Part shown: one piece after another, positions 16,143 to 24,051 of the stretch
Layout of the letters: each line of letters starts with the position of its first letter
How positions within the stretch are numbered: the first letter of the stretch is position 1
Origin: Clostridia bacterium
GTDB taxonomy: Bacteria; Bacillota; Clostridia; Christensenellales; Borkfalkiaceae
DNA length: 34,099 bases
Direction: 5' to 3'
Assembly: GCA_017471945.1 (NCBI GenBank)
Contig: JAFURH010000011.1
Coordinates: forward strand, 1-34,099
Notes under the pieces: model-generated
What the model was told of the DNA's origin: nothing
What the model saw: only the letters and a program-made list of their open reading frames with translations
Database searches by the model: none
Program-made: the position numbers and the translations under genes

Positions 16143-17852
16143 TTAATAATCCTGATAGCCCCACTTATCCGCCGGCCAAGACTTTTGCATTGCGGCAAAA
16201 GCTTCGTTCACCGTCGTGCCGGGAGCGCCTTTAAACAAGTCGATCGCTTCTTTATAATTTACGCCGTTTACCGTAGCTTCGAAGATCCAAGTGTCAAACG
16301 AGGTGGGATTGGAAATTCTTGCAGGGGCGGTAGGTTGCGTAACGACGATCTCTGCGCCCGAACAGCCTTCTACTTTCGCGTCTTCGTAAACGTATTCGTA
16401 GATAGATTTCGTGAATTTAGTGAAGGTCGCGTATTCTTCTTGCGTAGGCGCGAAATCGTAAGGTCGCAAGCAACCCGTATTTTTGGTAAATTCCACGAGC
16501 TGAGAACGGCTATGCGAGAATTGAATAAACATCTTCGCGATCTCCGTATTTTCCCCGAACGCGCTGATCCATTCGAATTGCTGACTCGTCGAAGCCGACA
16601 ACACTCTGGTGGTGTTTTTCTGATCGGCAATCCCCTCTACGCCCTCGAATCTGGGAATGGGCATCAAACGGAAATCTCTTTGACCGTACGCGTCGGCGGG
16701 GTTATCGGACATCGAGTCGAATACCTCGCGGGCTTCTTCTTCCCACCAACCGCCTTCCATAAGCATCGCAACGCGCTTATCCGTGTTTTTCGACCAAACA
16801 AATTCTTGCTCTGCTTCCAAGTGGTCGTTCTTGAACGCGTCCGAAGAATAATATTTCGAGTCGCTCATAATATCGTACATCGCTTTGATCGCCGCTTTCT
16901 TACCCTCTTGCTGTTGAAGAAGGTACGCGTTCGATTGATTGATCGGACCGAGCTCGTCGTCCACGCCCTTAAACGAGAAATTCAATCCGTAATCGTTTTT
17001 GCCTTCGTAGTTCGCCCAAATGGAATTGAACGCGATCCTTCTTTGATAGTTCATCTGTCCCGACCACGTGAACGGCACGACCGAGCCGCCCGAGGACTGC
17101 ACCATATAATCCATAAGATCGACGAAATCGTTCCACGTGTTCGCGAAACCGTCGTCGTAAGTTCCCTTCACGCCGTCGGGTCCCGTAGAACAATTCCCGC
17201 TTTCGATATCCGCAAACGTCGCCCCGAAATTGCCTTGCGCGTCCACGAAATATCCGTTTTCGTTGAACAGATCCGCGTCGTATACGATACCGCCGATCGC
17301 AAGCACCATCGGCATACGGTAATACTTCGCCGCTTGATCGGTACCGTAGTTATAATTATAAATCACGTCGATATAGTCCTCGTCGTAGAGGGTGTCCACG
17401 ATGGATTGCGTTGCGGGCTTACCCGTATCTTTCGCAAAATTACCGTCCTCGTCGTAGATCTTTTCCGTGACCGTTTCCGTCATATCCACGACGTACCCTT
17501 GCTTTTCAAACGCCGTACCCGCAAATCCGCTGATATAATAAATATCGTAAGGAAGATCTTTAAACGTATTCGTCAAAACGGTTTCTCCAAATTCGTCGAG
17601 CTGATGCTCCAAATGCACTTGAACGCCGATCTTGCCGTTGCCGAAATCGTAATCTTTATAATACTCTTCGAAGTTCTTGGCGATATTTATAAGCCACGTA
17701 CGCCCGTAGCCAGATTCCTCGTTCGCGATATAGAGCTGCGCTTTCGAGTTATCGACCTTTTTTCCGACGTCGCGACTGCAAGCCGTCAACAGCGAAGAAG
17801 CCGTCAGAGCCGCAAGCACCAAGCTGATCATTTTTCGTGTGTTTTTTCTCAT
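16143..17852 (-). CDS. Extracellular sugar-binding lipoprotein of the ABC importer (LplA-like)
   Basis: The 569-residue lipoprotein has the lipobox LLTAC with Cys25. It belongs to the family 1 extracellular solute-binding proteins, in the long (over 500 residues) subgroup typical of LplA and other pectin- or xylan-oligosaccharide binders. Visible hallmarks are the hinge strand VQVHLEHQLDEFGETVLTN, the DIYYISGFAGTAFEKQGYVVDMT lobe segment, YRMPMVLAIGGIVYDADLF, and the C-terminal aromatic AMQKSWPADKWGY. The large number of Trp and Tyr residues (for example GGWWEEEAREVF) suits stacking onto sugar rings. It is the first gene of the transporter trio and follows the small LRR lipoprotein after a 99-base gap with a hairpin. 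Substrate specificity cannot be read from the sequence; galacturonide-containing oligosaccharides are inferred from the neighbours. Confidence 0.92.
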   Translation of the reverse strand: MRKNTRKMISLVLAALTASSLLTACSRDVGKKVDNSKAQLYIANEESGYGRTWLINIAKNFEEYYKDYDFGNGKIGVQVHLEHQLDEFGETVLTNTFKDLPYDIYYISGFAGTAFEKQGYVVDMTETVTEKIYDEDGNFAKDTGKPATQSIVDTLYDEDYIDVIYNYNYGTDQAAKYYRMPMVLAIGGIVYDADLFNENGYFVDAQGNFGATFADIESGNCSTGPDGVKGTYDDGFANTWNDFVDLMDYMVQSSGGSVVPFTWSGQMNYQRRIAFNSIWANYEGKNDYGLNFSFKGVDDELGPINQSNAYLLQQQEGKKAAIKAMYDIMSDSKYYSSDAFKNDHLEAEQEFVWSKNTDKRVAMLMEGGWWEEEAREVFDSMSDNPADAYGQRDFRLMPIPRFEGVEGIADQKNTTRVLSASTSQQFEWISAFGENTEIAKMFIQFSHSRSQLVEFTKNTGCLRPYDFAPTQEEYATFTKFTKSIYEYVYEDAKVEGCSGAEIVVTQPTAPARISNPTSFDTWIFEATVNGVNYKEAIDLFKGAPGTTVNEAFAAMQKSWPADKWGYQDY

Positions 17853-17892
17853 TTTCTTTACCTCTACTTTTTATTATTTTTTTATTATCTAC

Positions 17893-17909
17893 ATACGGGA
17901 AGCCCGTAT
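17893..17909 (-). promoter_or_regulatory. Hairpin between LRR lipoprotein and solute-binding protein genes
   Basis: A 7-bp perfect stem (ATACGGG with CCCGTAT) and 3-base loop lies in the 99-base gap upstream of the solute-binding protein gene. No T tract follows on the minus strand (GTAGATAAT). Binding-protein genes often need higher expression than neighbours, and an RNA hairpin here could serve as a processing or stability element. Function is inferred only. Confidence 0.4.
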
Positions 17910-17951
17910 CATATTCTTATATCGTTCGTCTTATAAAGCGTTTTTTGGAAT

Positions 17952-18995
17952 TCAGTTTCGGAAGAAATGCATCGTGCCGTTCGTCCGCAAAAATTCGAGC
18001 GCCGACGCGGAATCGGACAAAACGCTCTCCGCTACGTCCGTTCCTTCCGTCGCCGTGCGGCTATTGGCGTAGAACCAGCCCTGCGCGTTTTCGAATACGA
18101 CGCTTTCTAAGCGTAAGCTGTCCGTGATCGCGTTCGAGCCGAAGTAGGTTACCGCCGCGGGGATCGTTAAAGTTTCCAGATTGTTGCATTTACTGAACGC
18201 ACGCGTTTCGATACGCGTCACCGACGACGGAAGCCCGACCGAAACGAGGTTTACGTTGTTATAAAAAGCGTAATTTTTGATTCTCGTAATCCCTTCGGGA
18301 AGATTCAACGTCGTTTCCTCCCCCAAATACCCCACGAAATATTTGTCCGCGCCTTTCGTAAAGGTGACGTATCCGTTCTCGGCAATATCCAAGCCGCTCG
18401 GCTCGGTTAAAGATTTATGTTCCGTTAAACAATAGGATCTTGCGCCGCTGTCGTCGTTGCCGCTGTAAATATTGAAGGAGGATTCGTTATAGATCTCGAC
18501 CAGACGGTAGGTATAGAAGAACACCATTTTTCCCATCGTTTTCAAGCTTTTGGGCAATTTCACGCACAACAGATAATTGCAGTCCTGAAAAGCGTTCTGA
18601 TCGATCTGCTCCACGGAATCCCCTATATTCGCCCACAGAAGCTTTCGACAGGCTTTAAACGCGCCCTCGCCTATTTTTTCCACGCCGTCGGAAACGACCA
18701 AGCTCGTGATCGCTTTGCCCGTAAACGCGTCGTAGCGGATCTCTTTAACGGGTAAGCCCTTATATTCGGCGGGAATCACTAACGCCTCGTCCGTACAAGT
18801 TCCCATACCCGTTACCACGTAATAGCTTTTGTCTTTGCTTAAAACGTAGGACAGACCTTGACTGCCTTCGACCGTTTCGTCGACTTTCGGAGGAGCGGAT
18901 TCCGAAACGTTCCCGCACGAGGTCAAGCTCGGCGAAACGCAAACGAAACAAACGCATAACAAGATGAGCGCAAACAGTCGTTTGAGTTTTTTCAT
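17952..18995 (-). CDS. BspA-type LRR lipoprotein heading the importer operon
   Basis: This 347-residue lipoprotein has Cys27 in the lipobox SLTSC. After a short linker it consists of LRR_5 (BspA-like) repeats: ITSLVVSDGVEKIGEGAF, VEQIDQNAFQDCNYL, ITRIKNYAFYNNVNL and VTRIETRAFSKCNNL. An interruption sits at about residues 165-225. It is much shorter than the two LRR proteins further down the operon and lacks their WWHF tail and CxxCG linkers. The start is supported by AAGGAGG six bases upstream, and a strong promoter lies 39-66 bases before the ATG. As first gene of the importer operon it may be a surface receptor presenting glycans to the binding protein, though that is inference. Confidence 0.86.
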   Translation of the reverse strand: MKKLKRLFALILLCVCFVCVSPSLTSCGNVSESAPPKVDETVEGSQGLSYVLSKDKSYYVVTGMGTCTDEALVIPAEYKGLPVKEIRYDAFTGKAITSLVVSDGVEKIGEGAFKACRKLLWANIGDSVEQIDQNAFQDCNYLLCVKLPKSLKTMGKMVFFYTYRLVEIYNESSFNIYSGNDDSGARSYCLTEHKSLTEPSGLDIAENGYVTFTKGADKYFVGYLGEETTLNLPEGITRIKNYAFYNNVNLVSVGLPSSVTRIETRAFSKCNNLETLTIPAAVTYFGSNAITDSLRLESVVFENAQGWFYANSRTATEGTDVAESVLSDSASALEFLRTNGTMHFFRN

Positions 18996-19033
18996 TTTTA
19001 CCTCCTTACCTTTTTACTAAATACTTCCTTTTA

Positions 19034-19061
19034 ATTATCTCATAAAATTTTTATTTGTCAA
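19034..19061 (-). promoter_or_regulatory. Sigma-A promoter of the importer/LRR operon
   Basis: On the minus strand a perfect -35 TTGACA (19056-19061) is followed after 16 bases by an extended -10, TGAGATAAT (hexamer at 19034-19039). The LRR lipoprotein ATG is 39 bases further on. It lacks the direct-repeat operator seen at the GH4 and DUF6067 promoters, so this operon may have basal or different control, with read-through from GH4 possible because no clear terminator lies between. Confidence 0.7.
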
Positions 19062-19117
19062 GAACGTCTTTTGATTTTTCGCTCTAACATTTTTTGGCAA
19101 GCTTTTGCGGCTTAGAC

Positions 19118-20509
19118 TTAATGAAAATATTCGGTGAGGTATTCTTTGGTATTTCCCACCATTTTATCGAACAGTTCTCTCGCCTGACAAAGAGGCAACC
19201 GCATTTGCGGATCGTTCGCGAACACCGCAAACGCCTTTTCGAGATCGCGTGCCGCCGCCGCTTGATCGAGCGCCTCCTGTTCCCCTACGATACGCGCTAT
19301 CAACGAATAAATTTCCGTGGGGATATTCCCCGCAACCAAAGGTTTTACCTCGTTGGCTCTGAACGAAGCGTTCGTTTCCACGACCGCGCCGAGCGGAAGA
19401 TTGGGAATTTGTCCTACGTTGGGCAAATTTACGTTCGTCGTCATATCGTGCAAGCCGAGCAAAGCGCGGATCTGGTTTACGCCGTCCTCGCCCGTTTCGC
19501 GGAGCGTGACGGTTTCTTCGCCGCTTCTGAATTTCTCGCTACATTCCAAACGCTCTTTTAAATCTTTTTTTCTCCAATCGACCGTGGTGAGCGCGAACTT
19601 CCAAAACTCCACGCATTCCCTGTCGTTTAAATACCAGTTGGCGGGGCAGAATTCGGCAAGGTGACGATCCCCCGCCGCCGCAATATAGCCGTAACGCTTA
19701 AAAAGATCCATTTTAACGCGTTCCGCTTTGCGCCAACAGCTGTTGAGCCAATTTTCGTCGAAGCGTTCCTCGTAACCCGTCTGGTAATATTTATCGACGA
19801 ATTGCCCGTAAACCTCAAACAAATCGATATTGCGGTAATAGGCGGAAGTCAGCCACGTGAAATGATTGACACCTACCACGTTTACTTTGATATCCTCGCG
19901 CTTTACGCCTTCGACTCCGTACAGCTTATCTAAAATCTTGATCAACAAAGATTGCGTGCCGAACACCTCGTGACAGCAACCGAACGCTTTGATCTGCGGG
20001 AACACGCGATACAGCGTTTTTACGCACATCGTCATAGGATTCGTATAATTGATCACCCACGCGTCGGGACAAACCTCTTTTACGGCAAGTCCGATCTTTT
20101 CGATCATAGGGATCGTGCGAAGCGCGCGAATGATCCCGCCGACGCCGACGGTATCGCCTACCGCCTGATAAATGCCGTATTGCTCGGGCAAATGCACGTC
20201 GGAAGCCATCTCGTCGAACGTGCCCGGCAAAATGGAGATCACGACGAAATTCGCGCCTTTGAGCGCGCTTTCCAACGTTTCGGCGACCTCGTATTCCCAA
20301 TGGGATTTCGCGCCCTCGGCGAGGTTATATTTTTCGCCGATGATCTTGTTATGCTCCGCCGCTTCCCGATCGATATCGTATAAACTTACGACGCCGCTCA
20401 CGTCCTCGCAAGCGACCAGATCGCTCATAAGTCCCCAAGCCCAACCTCTCGAACCGCCGCCTATGTATGCAATTTTTACGTCCTTTACCTTATTTCCGAT
20501 ATACTTCAC
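19118..20509 (-). CDS. lplD: GH4 glycosidase with CHEV motif, probable alpha-galacturonidase (LplD-like)
   Basis: The 463-residue cytoplasmic protein belongs to glycoside hydrolase family 4, which cleaves sugars by an NAD+- and metal-dependent redox mechanism. The dinucleotide-binding GGGS is at 17-20, NYTNP at 154-158, the metal-binding cysteine in CHEV at 179-182, and the partner histidine in NHF (His216). In this family the residues after the Cys track specificity. As I recall the literature, CHEV defines a clade whose characterised members, including Bacillus LplD, are alpha-galacturonidases, whereas CHSV marks alpha-galactosidases. An LplABC-like importer next door strengthens this. I chose GTG 20509 because GGAGG lies eight bases upstream; an upstream in-frame GTG at 20524 overlaps that SD. 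It is divergent from the AraC regulator gene and has the shared operator-promoter. Confidence 0.88.
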   Translation of the reverse strand: MKYIGNKVKDVKIAYIGGGSRGWAWGLMSDLVACEDVSGVVSLYDIDREAAEHNKIIGEKYNLAEGAKSHWEYEVAETLESALKGANFVVISILPGTFDEMASDVHLPEQYGIYQAVGDTVGVGGIIRALRTIPMIEKIGLAVKEVCPDAWVINYTNPMTMCVKTLYRVFPQIKAFGCCHEVFGTQSLLIKILDKLYGVEGVKREDIKVNVVGVNHFTWLTSAYYRNIDLFEVYGQFVDKYYQTGYEERFDENWLNSCWRKAERVKMDLFKRYGYIAAAGDRHLAEFCPANWYLNDRECVEFWKFALTTVDWRKKDLKERLECSEKFRSGEETVTLRETGEDGVNQIRALLGLHDMTTNVNLPNVGQIPNLPLGAVVETNASFRANEVKPLVAGNIPTEIYSLIARIVGEQEALDQAAAARDLEKAFAVFANDPQMRLPLCQARELFDKMVGNTKEYLTEYFH

Positions 20510-20546
20510 AAAAAAATCCTCCACGTATATGAAATTCTTTTTCTAT

Positions 20547-20618
20547 ATTATAACACACCTTTTTCACGATTTCTATAAATAGATTGTCAATCCTCGATTT
20601 TTTTATCGAAATCTTGCG
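20547..20618 (-). promoter_or_regulatory. GH4 promoter with AraC-type direct-repeat operator
   Basis: On the minus strand a perfect -10 TATAAT (20547-20552) lies 17 bases after a poor -35 TAGAAA (20570-20575). Just upstream are GATTGACAA (within 20584-20592) and CGCAAGATTT (20609-20618). Their GATT cores are 21 bp apart, two helical turns, as in AraC-family tandem sites. The whole 72-bp region matches the promoter at 31776-31847 at 52 positions without gaps. A weak -35 with an adjacent activator site suggests inducible control. Confidence 0.72.
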
Positions 20619-20685
20619 GTGTTTTCCCGCACCCTGAGCCTACGAATATTTTATCACGTTTTGCTTCAATTTTTCTATAAAATAC

Positions 20686-20714
20686 TTGCTTTCTTTCAAA
20701 AATTATGTTAAAAT
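20686..20714 (+). promoter_or_regulatory. Promoter of the AraC regulator, possibly giving a leaderless mRNA
   Basis: TTGCTT (20686-20691) and TAAAAT (20709-20714) are spaced by 17 bases. Transcription would start at about 20720-20722, at or within a few bases of the ATG at 20724. No Shine-Dalgarno sequence is visible before that ATG, unlike almost every other gene here. Confidence 0.5.
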
Positions 20715-20723
20715 ATTGCTACT

Positions 20724-21554
20724 ATGAAAAATGAACTTATCAATACGGTCAACGCTTCGAAGGTTTATATTTTCGACAGGAATATCTATTTTGAAAAAAG
20801 ATCCTCCGTGTCGAATATGACGGAGCTACATTATCATCACCATTATGAAATTTATTATTTGCTTTCGGGACAACAAAATTATTTCATCGAGGATTCCTAT
20901 TACGCAATGAAAAAAGGAGATTGCGCGTTGATCCCGAAAGGCACTATTCATAAAACGACGAACGGTATGGGCGGGCTACGAATCCTTTTAAACTTCAACG
21001 ATAAATTCTTGAATCAATACCTTTCCCATCGCGCCGTTAAAATGCTTCTGAAAACGTTTGAAACGCGGATCGTCAGACCGACGGCGGAAAAGGCGAAGGT
21101 TCTTATCCCCTATTTCGAAAAGATCAACGAAGCCTCTAACAATCAAGACAACGACGGCTTGTTTTTATATCTTTTGAAACTGCTCGTCACGTTGCAGGAT
21201 TGTCCTACCGTCGAATATAAATCCGATCAAGCGCATCCGCCGCTCATTCACAAGATCACCGAATACACGCAAAAAAACTACGATAAAATAACAAATCTGG
21301 ACGACGTGGCAAACGCGCTGTACGTATCCAAATATCATATTTGCCACTTATTTACCAAGCATTTCGATCTGCCGTTCAACAAATATTTAACGAAAGTACG
21401 CTTAAAAAACGCGGAAGAAAAATTATTGACCACGAATTTGAACGTTTCGGAGATCGCGGAAAGCTGCGGATTCGATACAACGACGTATTTTTGCTACGTA
21501 TTCAAAAAAGAATTCGGTATCTCCCCTTTAAAATATAGAAATCTATTTAAATAA
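20724..21554 (+). CDS. AraC-family transcriptional regulator with cupin sensor domain
   Basis: This 276-residue protein is the only clear plus-strand gene. Residues about 1-150 form a cupin-like sugar-sensing domain with the His-rich strand ELHYHHHYEIYYLLSGQ and GDCALIPKGTIHKT. Residues about 172-276 form the double helix-turn-helix of AraC/XylS proteins: first helix pair around LDDVANALYVSKYHICHLFTKHF, second around VSEIAESCGFDTTTYFCYVFKKEFGISPLKYR, both well conserved. It sits divergently between two minus-strand sugar-cleaving operons whose promoters share a 21-bp-spaced direct repeat, so it is the likely activator of both. The inducer is probably an imported sugar or breakdown product. 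No SD precedes the ATG. A 14-bp bidirectional terminator follows. Confidence 0.92.
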   Translation: MKNELINTVNASKVYIFDRNIYFEKRSSVSNMTELHYHHHYEIYYLLSGQQNYFIEDSYYAMKKGDCALIPKGTIHKTTNGMGGLRILLNFNDKFLNQYLSHRAVKMLLKTFETRIVRPTAEKAKVLIPYFEKINEASNNQDNDGLFLYLLKLLVTLQDCPTVEYKSDQAHPPLIHKITEYTQKNYDKITNLDDVANALYVSKYHICHLFTKHFDLPFNKYLTKVRLKNAEEKLLTTNLNVSEIAESCGFDTTTYFCYVFKKEFGISPLKYRNLFK

Positions 21555-21562
21555 ATCAAAGA

Positions 21563-21598
21563 AAAATCACGATTGCCGCGTGTTGCAATCGTGATTTT
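21563..21598. terminator. Bidirectional rho-independent terminator
   Basis: A perfect 14-bp stem (AAAATCACGATTGC at 21563-21576, complement at 21585-21598) has an 8-base loop. It is T-rich on both exits: TTTTCTTTATCTTT on plus, TTTTTCTTTGATTT on minus. It lies between the convergent AraC and GH2 genes and can end both transcripts. Confidence 0.88.
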
Positions 21599-21606
21599 CT
21601 TTATCT

Positions 21607-24033
21607 TTATTCTTCGGTTAAATACGCCTTAGCTCCCAGCCAATATTCGAGGCTTTCCACCGGGGCGTTATCCAACTCCCAAAACTGCGTCATCATTCTT
21701 TCTTTGACGGGTTTTTCCGCTTTCTTTTTAAGGTAGGCAACAAACGCTTCTTCGGAAAGTCCGTTTACGGGGCGGAATTTTTGCGAATGAAGATAGCCTT
21801 TTATAAACCGTGCCATCGCCACCGTGGACGGTTCGTTTTCGTCAAGTCCCGTCAAGTTCAAGCCGCAAACGAGTAAACTTCCCTCTCCTATCTTCAATTC
21901 AAACAAATAGGAAAAATCGCGCAGCGTATACTCGTATTGCAATTCGGATAAATTGAAATATTCTTTGTCGGGATCGAAGCGGTCGCGCGCGCATTTATCG
22001 CTTCCCGAAATCAAGGATCGCACTTTCGCGGGGAAATCGTCCAGATTGATCTTGTCGCAATCTTCGGTAATCTTGGCGTAGTTGAAATCGTAGTACGCGT
22101 CGGTAGTAAAGCCGAATTCGTTTAAAAGCACTTCGTCGCAAAGTCCGCCGCAATTCGTACCTCTGTCCCAGATGACGGGTTTGAAACGGTTCCACGTGGC
22201 GTTAAACGCATACTTCGGATTGGGCATTTTTTTATCGAGCAGATGCCGCGTCCAAGCGCTTCGATATACAAGACAGACCTTTTTCCCCTCTTTCAGAAGG
22301 CGCAACGCCGCGTCGATATCGTCCGTGATCGCCACGTCGCCTTTGCGATAATTGCAAAAATCCGAATACGAACCTTCTTCACGTTTGGGATACAGCCACA
22401 CCTTCCATTGATTTTCCGCAAACACGCCGTTTTCGTTTTTCAGCGAAGCGGTCAAAACGCACTTTTCGGGAATTTCAAGCTTCGGCAAGAAAATCTTTAT
22501 CTTACAAATCGCATAGCTACCCTTTTTCTTCACAGGGATTGCGTGAAGTTTCCCCGAAGCGTATACTTTTCCGCTCGTTCCCGCAAAGGCATATTCGAAA
22601 TCGGCGAATTCGTCCTTCTTTTGCCCGTAGTTGGAAAGCAGAAAAGGCACGGTCCACACGCCTTCGGATACGTAGATCCTTTCGTTGATATCCGCAAGCA
22701 GAACTTCGTCGCCGTTGAATTTTTGAAAGGCTTCCGCCGTAACGTAATTTTCCTCGTCGAAGCAATCCACGATCCCATTGGAATTTTCATATAAATGCGT
22801 ATCCGCGAATTGCAAACAATGGAAGCCGCCGATCAACCTGCTCATACGCATTTTTTCAAACGCAGTCTTCCAACATTCGTATTGAAAAAGCTTGCTCGCC
22901 TTGTACATATCTTCATAACGGTCGGTCATTCCCTTCGCTTCGATGAGTTTGAGCTCCTCGTCTATCCACCAAGGCTCTGCCGTTTTGTAGTTTTTAAATT
23001 TTTCTTTGAGCTTTTTGAAATCGCTGAGCGCCACGTAGTGGCAAACCTCGTGCGCAAGCAACGGAACGTCGAACGTGAACGACTTCGTCGCTACGGAATT
23101 AACGCCTTCCCTTTCCGTTTCCGAACCGTCCGCACAGCCGCAAACGAGCAGATTGTCCGTATTTTCGTACATATCCGAGTGTTTGCCAAAAGGGAAATAA
23201 TAGCTCATATGCTGTACGTCGATATCCACGTTATCTCTGCCGTGCGCGCCCCAAGCCGCCGTATCGATAAACAATCTCGTATCGTCTATCGATTTGATCA
23301 GCCGCCCGATCTCTTTTACACGCTCGTTATCTTCCAGCCATTTTATCTCGTTGCCGATACAATAGACCGCAAGAGAAGGATGATTATACAGCGAATCGAC
23401 GAGCCGTTTAAGAAATTCGTCGCTGACGAACTCGTTTCTCGCTTTGAGCATTTCTTCCTGATTGTTATACGCCGCGTTCGGATCGCGCATTTCCATATGG
23501 ATCAATATCCCCTCCTCGTCTGCGACCTGAAAGAACAACTCGGAAGGAATAGTGGAATGAAAACGGATAAAATTGAATCCGTACCGCTTCGCCTGCCTGA
23601 TATTTTTCCGATAAAATTCCGCTTCGGGAAGGTTACAGGTATTGATATGGTCGTGGCATTTCTCCCCTCGTATGTAGCCGCGAATAAAAATAGGCTCGCC
23701 GTTCAAGCATACGTTCTTTCCTTGGGTGGAAATCGAACGGATACCGAACGTGCCGTTCGCGGTTTCCACTCCGTCCGCATTTTCCGTTTCAAGAGTATAC
23801 GCATACAACGACGGCGCGTATACGCTCCACAATTTGGGATTTTCCAGTTTCATATCCGCCGTGAATTCGCCGCCGCCGACCGCGTACGAAAAATCCCATT
23901 TCCGTTCCGTGCCTTGTTCTTCCACGTGAAAGCGCAAGCTTTTTATCGTTTTCGCCGAGGAAACCGTAAGCCGTACGTTTCCTGCGCAATCGTTACTGTT
24001 GATTTTTATAACCGTTCCTTGTTCCGTAATCAT
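21607..24033 (-). CDS. Glycoside hydrolase family 2 enzyme lacking the N-terminal jelly-roll domain
   Basis: The 808-residue protein starts directly in a GH2 Ig-like domain (about 10-100, ending GTFGIRSIS). The TIM barrel follows from about 105 (VCLNGEPIFIRGY). The acid/base is Glu229 in YCIGNE and the likely nucleophile Glu329 in PLLAHEV. A further roughly 400 residues hold beta-sandwich segments and, near 730-760, the strand ELKIGEGSLLVCGLNL seen in C-terminal domains of large GH2 proteins. Most GH2 enzymes begin with a sugar-binding domain of about 170-200 residues; here AAGGAG eight bases before ATG 24033 and the esterase stop only 18 bases upstream leave no room for one. No signal peptide, so cytoplasmic. 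Beta-galactosidase, beta-glucuronidase and others are all possible. It is the last gene of the operon, before the bidirectional terminator. Confidence 0.85.
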   Translation of the reverse strand: MITEQGTVIKINSNDCAGNVRLTVSSAKTIKSLRFHVEEQGTERKWDFSYAVGGGEFTADMKLENPKLWSVYAPSLYAYTLETENADGVETANGTFGIRSISTQGKNVCLNGEPIFIRGYIRGEKCHDHINTCNLPEAEFYRKNIRQAKRYGFNFIRFHSTIPSELFFQVADEEGILIHMEMRDPNAAYNNQEEMLKARNEFVSDEFLKRLVDSLYNHPSLAVYCIGNEIKWLEDNERVKEIGRLIKSIDDTRLFIDTAAWGAHGRDNVDIDVQHMSYYFPFGKHSDMYENTDNLLVCGCADGSETEREGVNSVATKSFTFDVPLLAHEVCHYVALSDFKKLKEKFKNYKTAEPWWIDEELKLIEAKGMTDRYEDMYKASKLFQYECWKTAFEKMRMSRLIGGFHCLQFADTHLYENSNGIVDCFDEENYVTAEAFQKFNGDEVLLADINERIYVSEGVWTVPFLLSNYGQKKDEFADFEYAFAGTSGKVYASGKLHAIPVKKKGSYAICKIKIFLPKLEIPEKCVLTASLKNENGVFAENQWKVWLYPKREEGSYSDFCNYRKGDVAITDDIDAALRLLKEGKKVCLVYRSAWTRHLLDKKMPNPKYAFNATWNRFKPVIWDRGTNCGGLCDEVLLNEFGFTTDAYYDFNYAKITEDCDKINLDDFPAKVRSLISGSDKCARDRFDPDKEYFNLSELQYEYTLRDFSYLFELKIGEGSLLVCGLNLTGLDENEPSTVAMARFIKGYLHSQKFRPVNGLSEEAFVAYLKKKAEKPVKERMMTQFWELDNAPVESLEYWLGAKAYLTEE

Positions 24034-24051
24034 AAAAACTCTCCTTTTTTC

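Noticed and set aside
14199-17852. Missing ABC ATPase taken as loss of transporter function
   Set aside because: Lpl/YtcP-type importers commonly use a shared MsmX-like ATPase encoded elsewhere, so absence here is expected.
16185-17936. 583-codon plus-strand open frame opposite the solute-binding protein gene
   Set aside because: It is antisense to a clear lipoprotein gene, lacks an SD, and its Arg/Val/Ile-rich translation is typical of the reverse strand of this codon usage.
20585-20590. Perfect minus-strand TTGACA as the -35 of the GH4 promoter
   Set aside because: It is 32 bases from the -10. In the sister promoter the same position reads TTGGCA and belongs to the conserved activator site, so it is better read as part of the operator.
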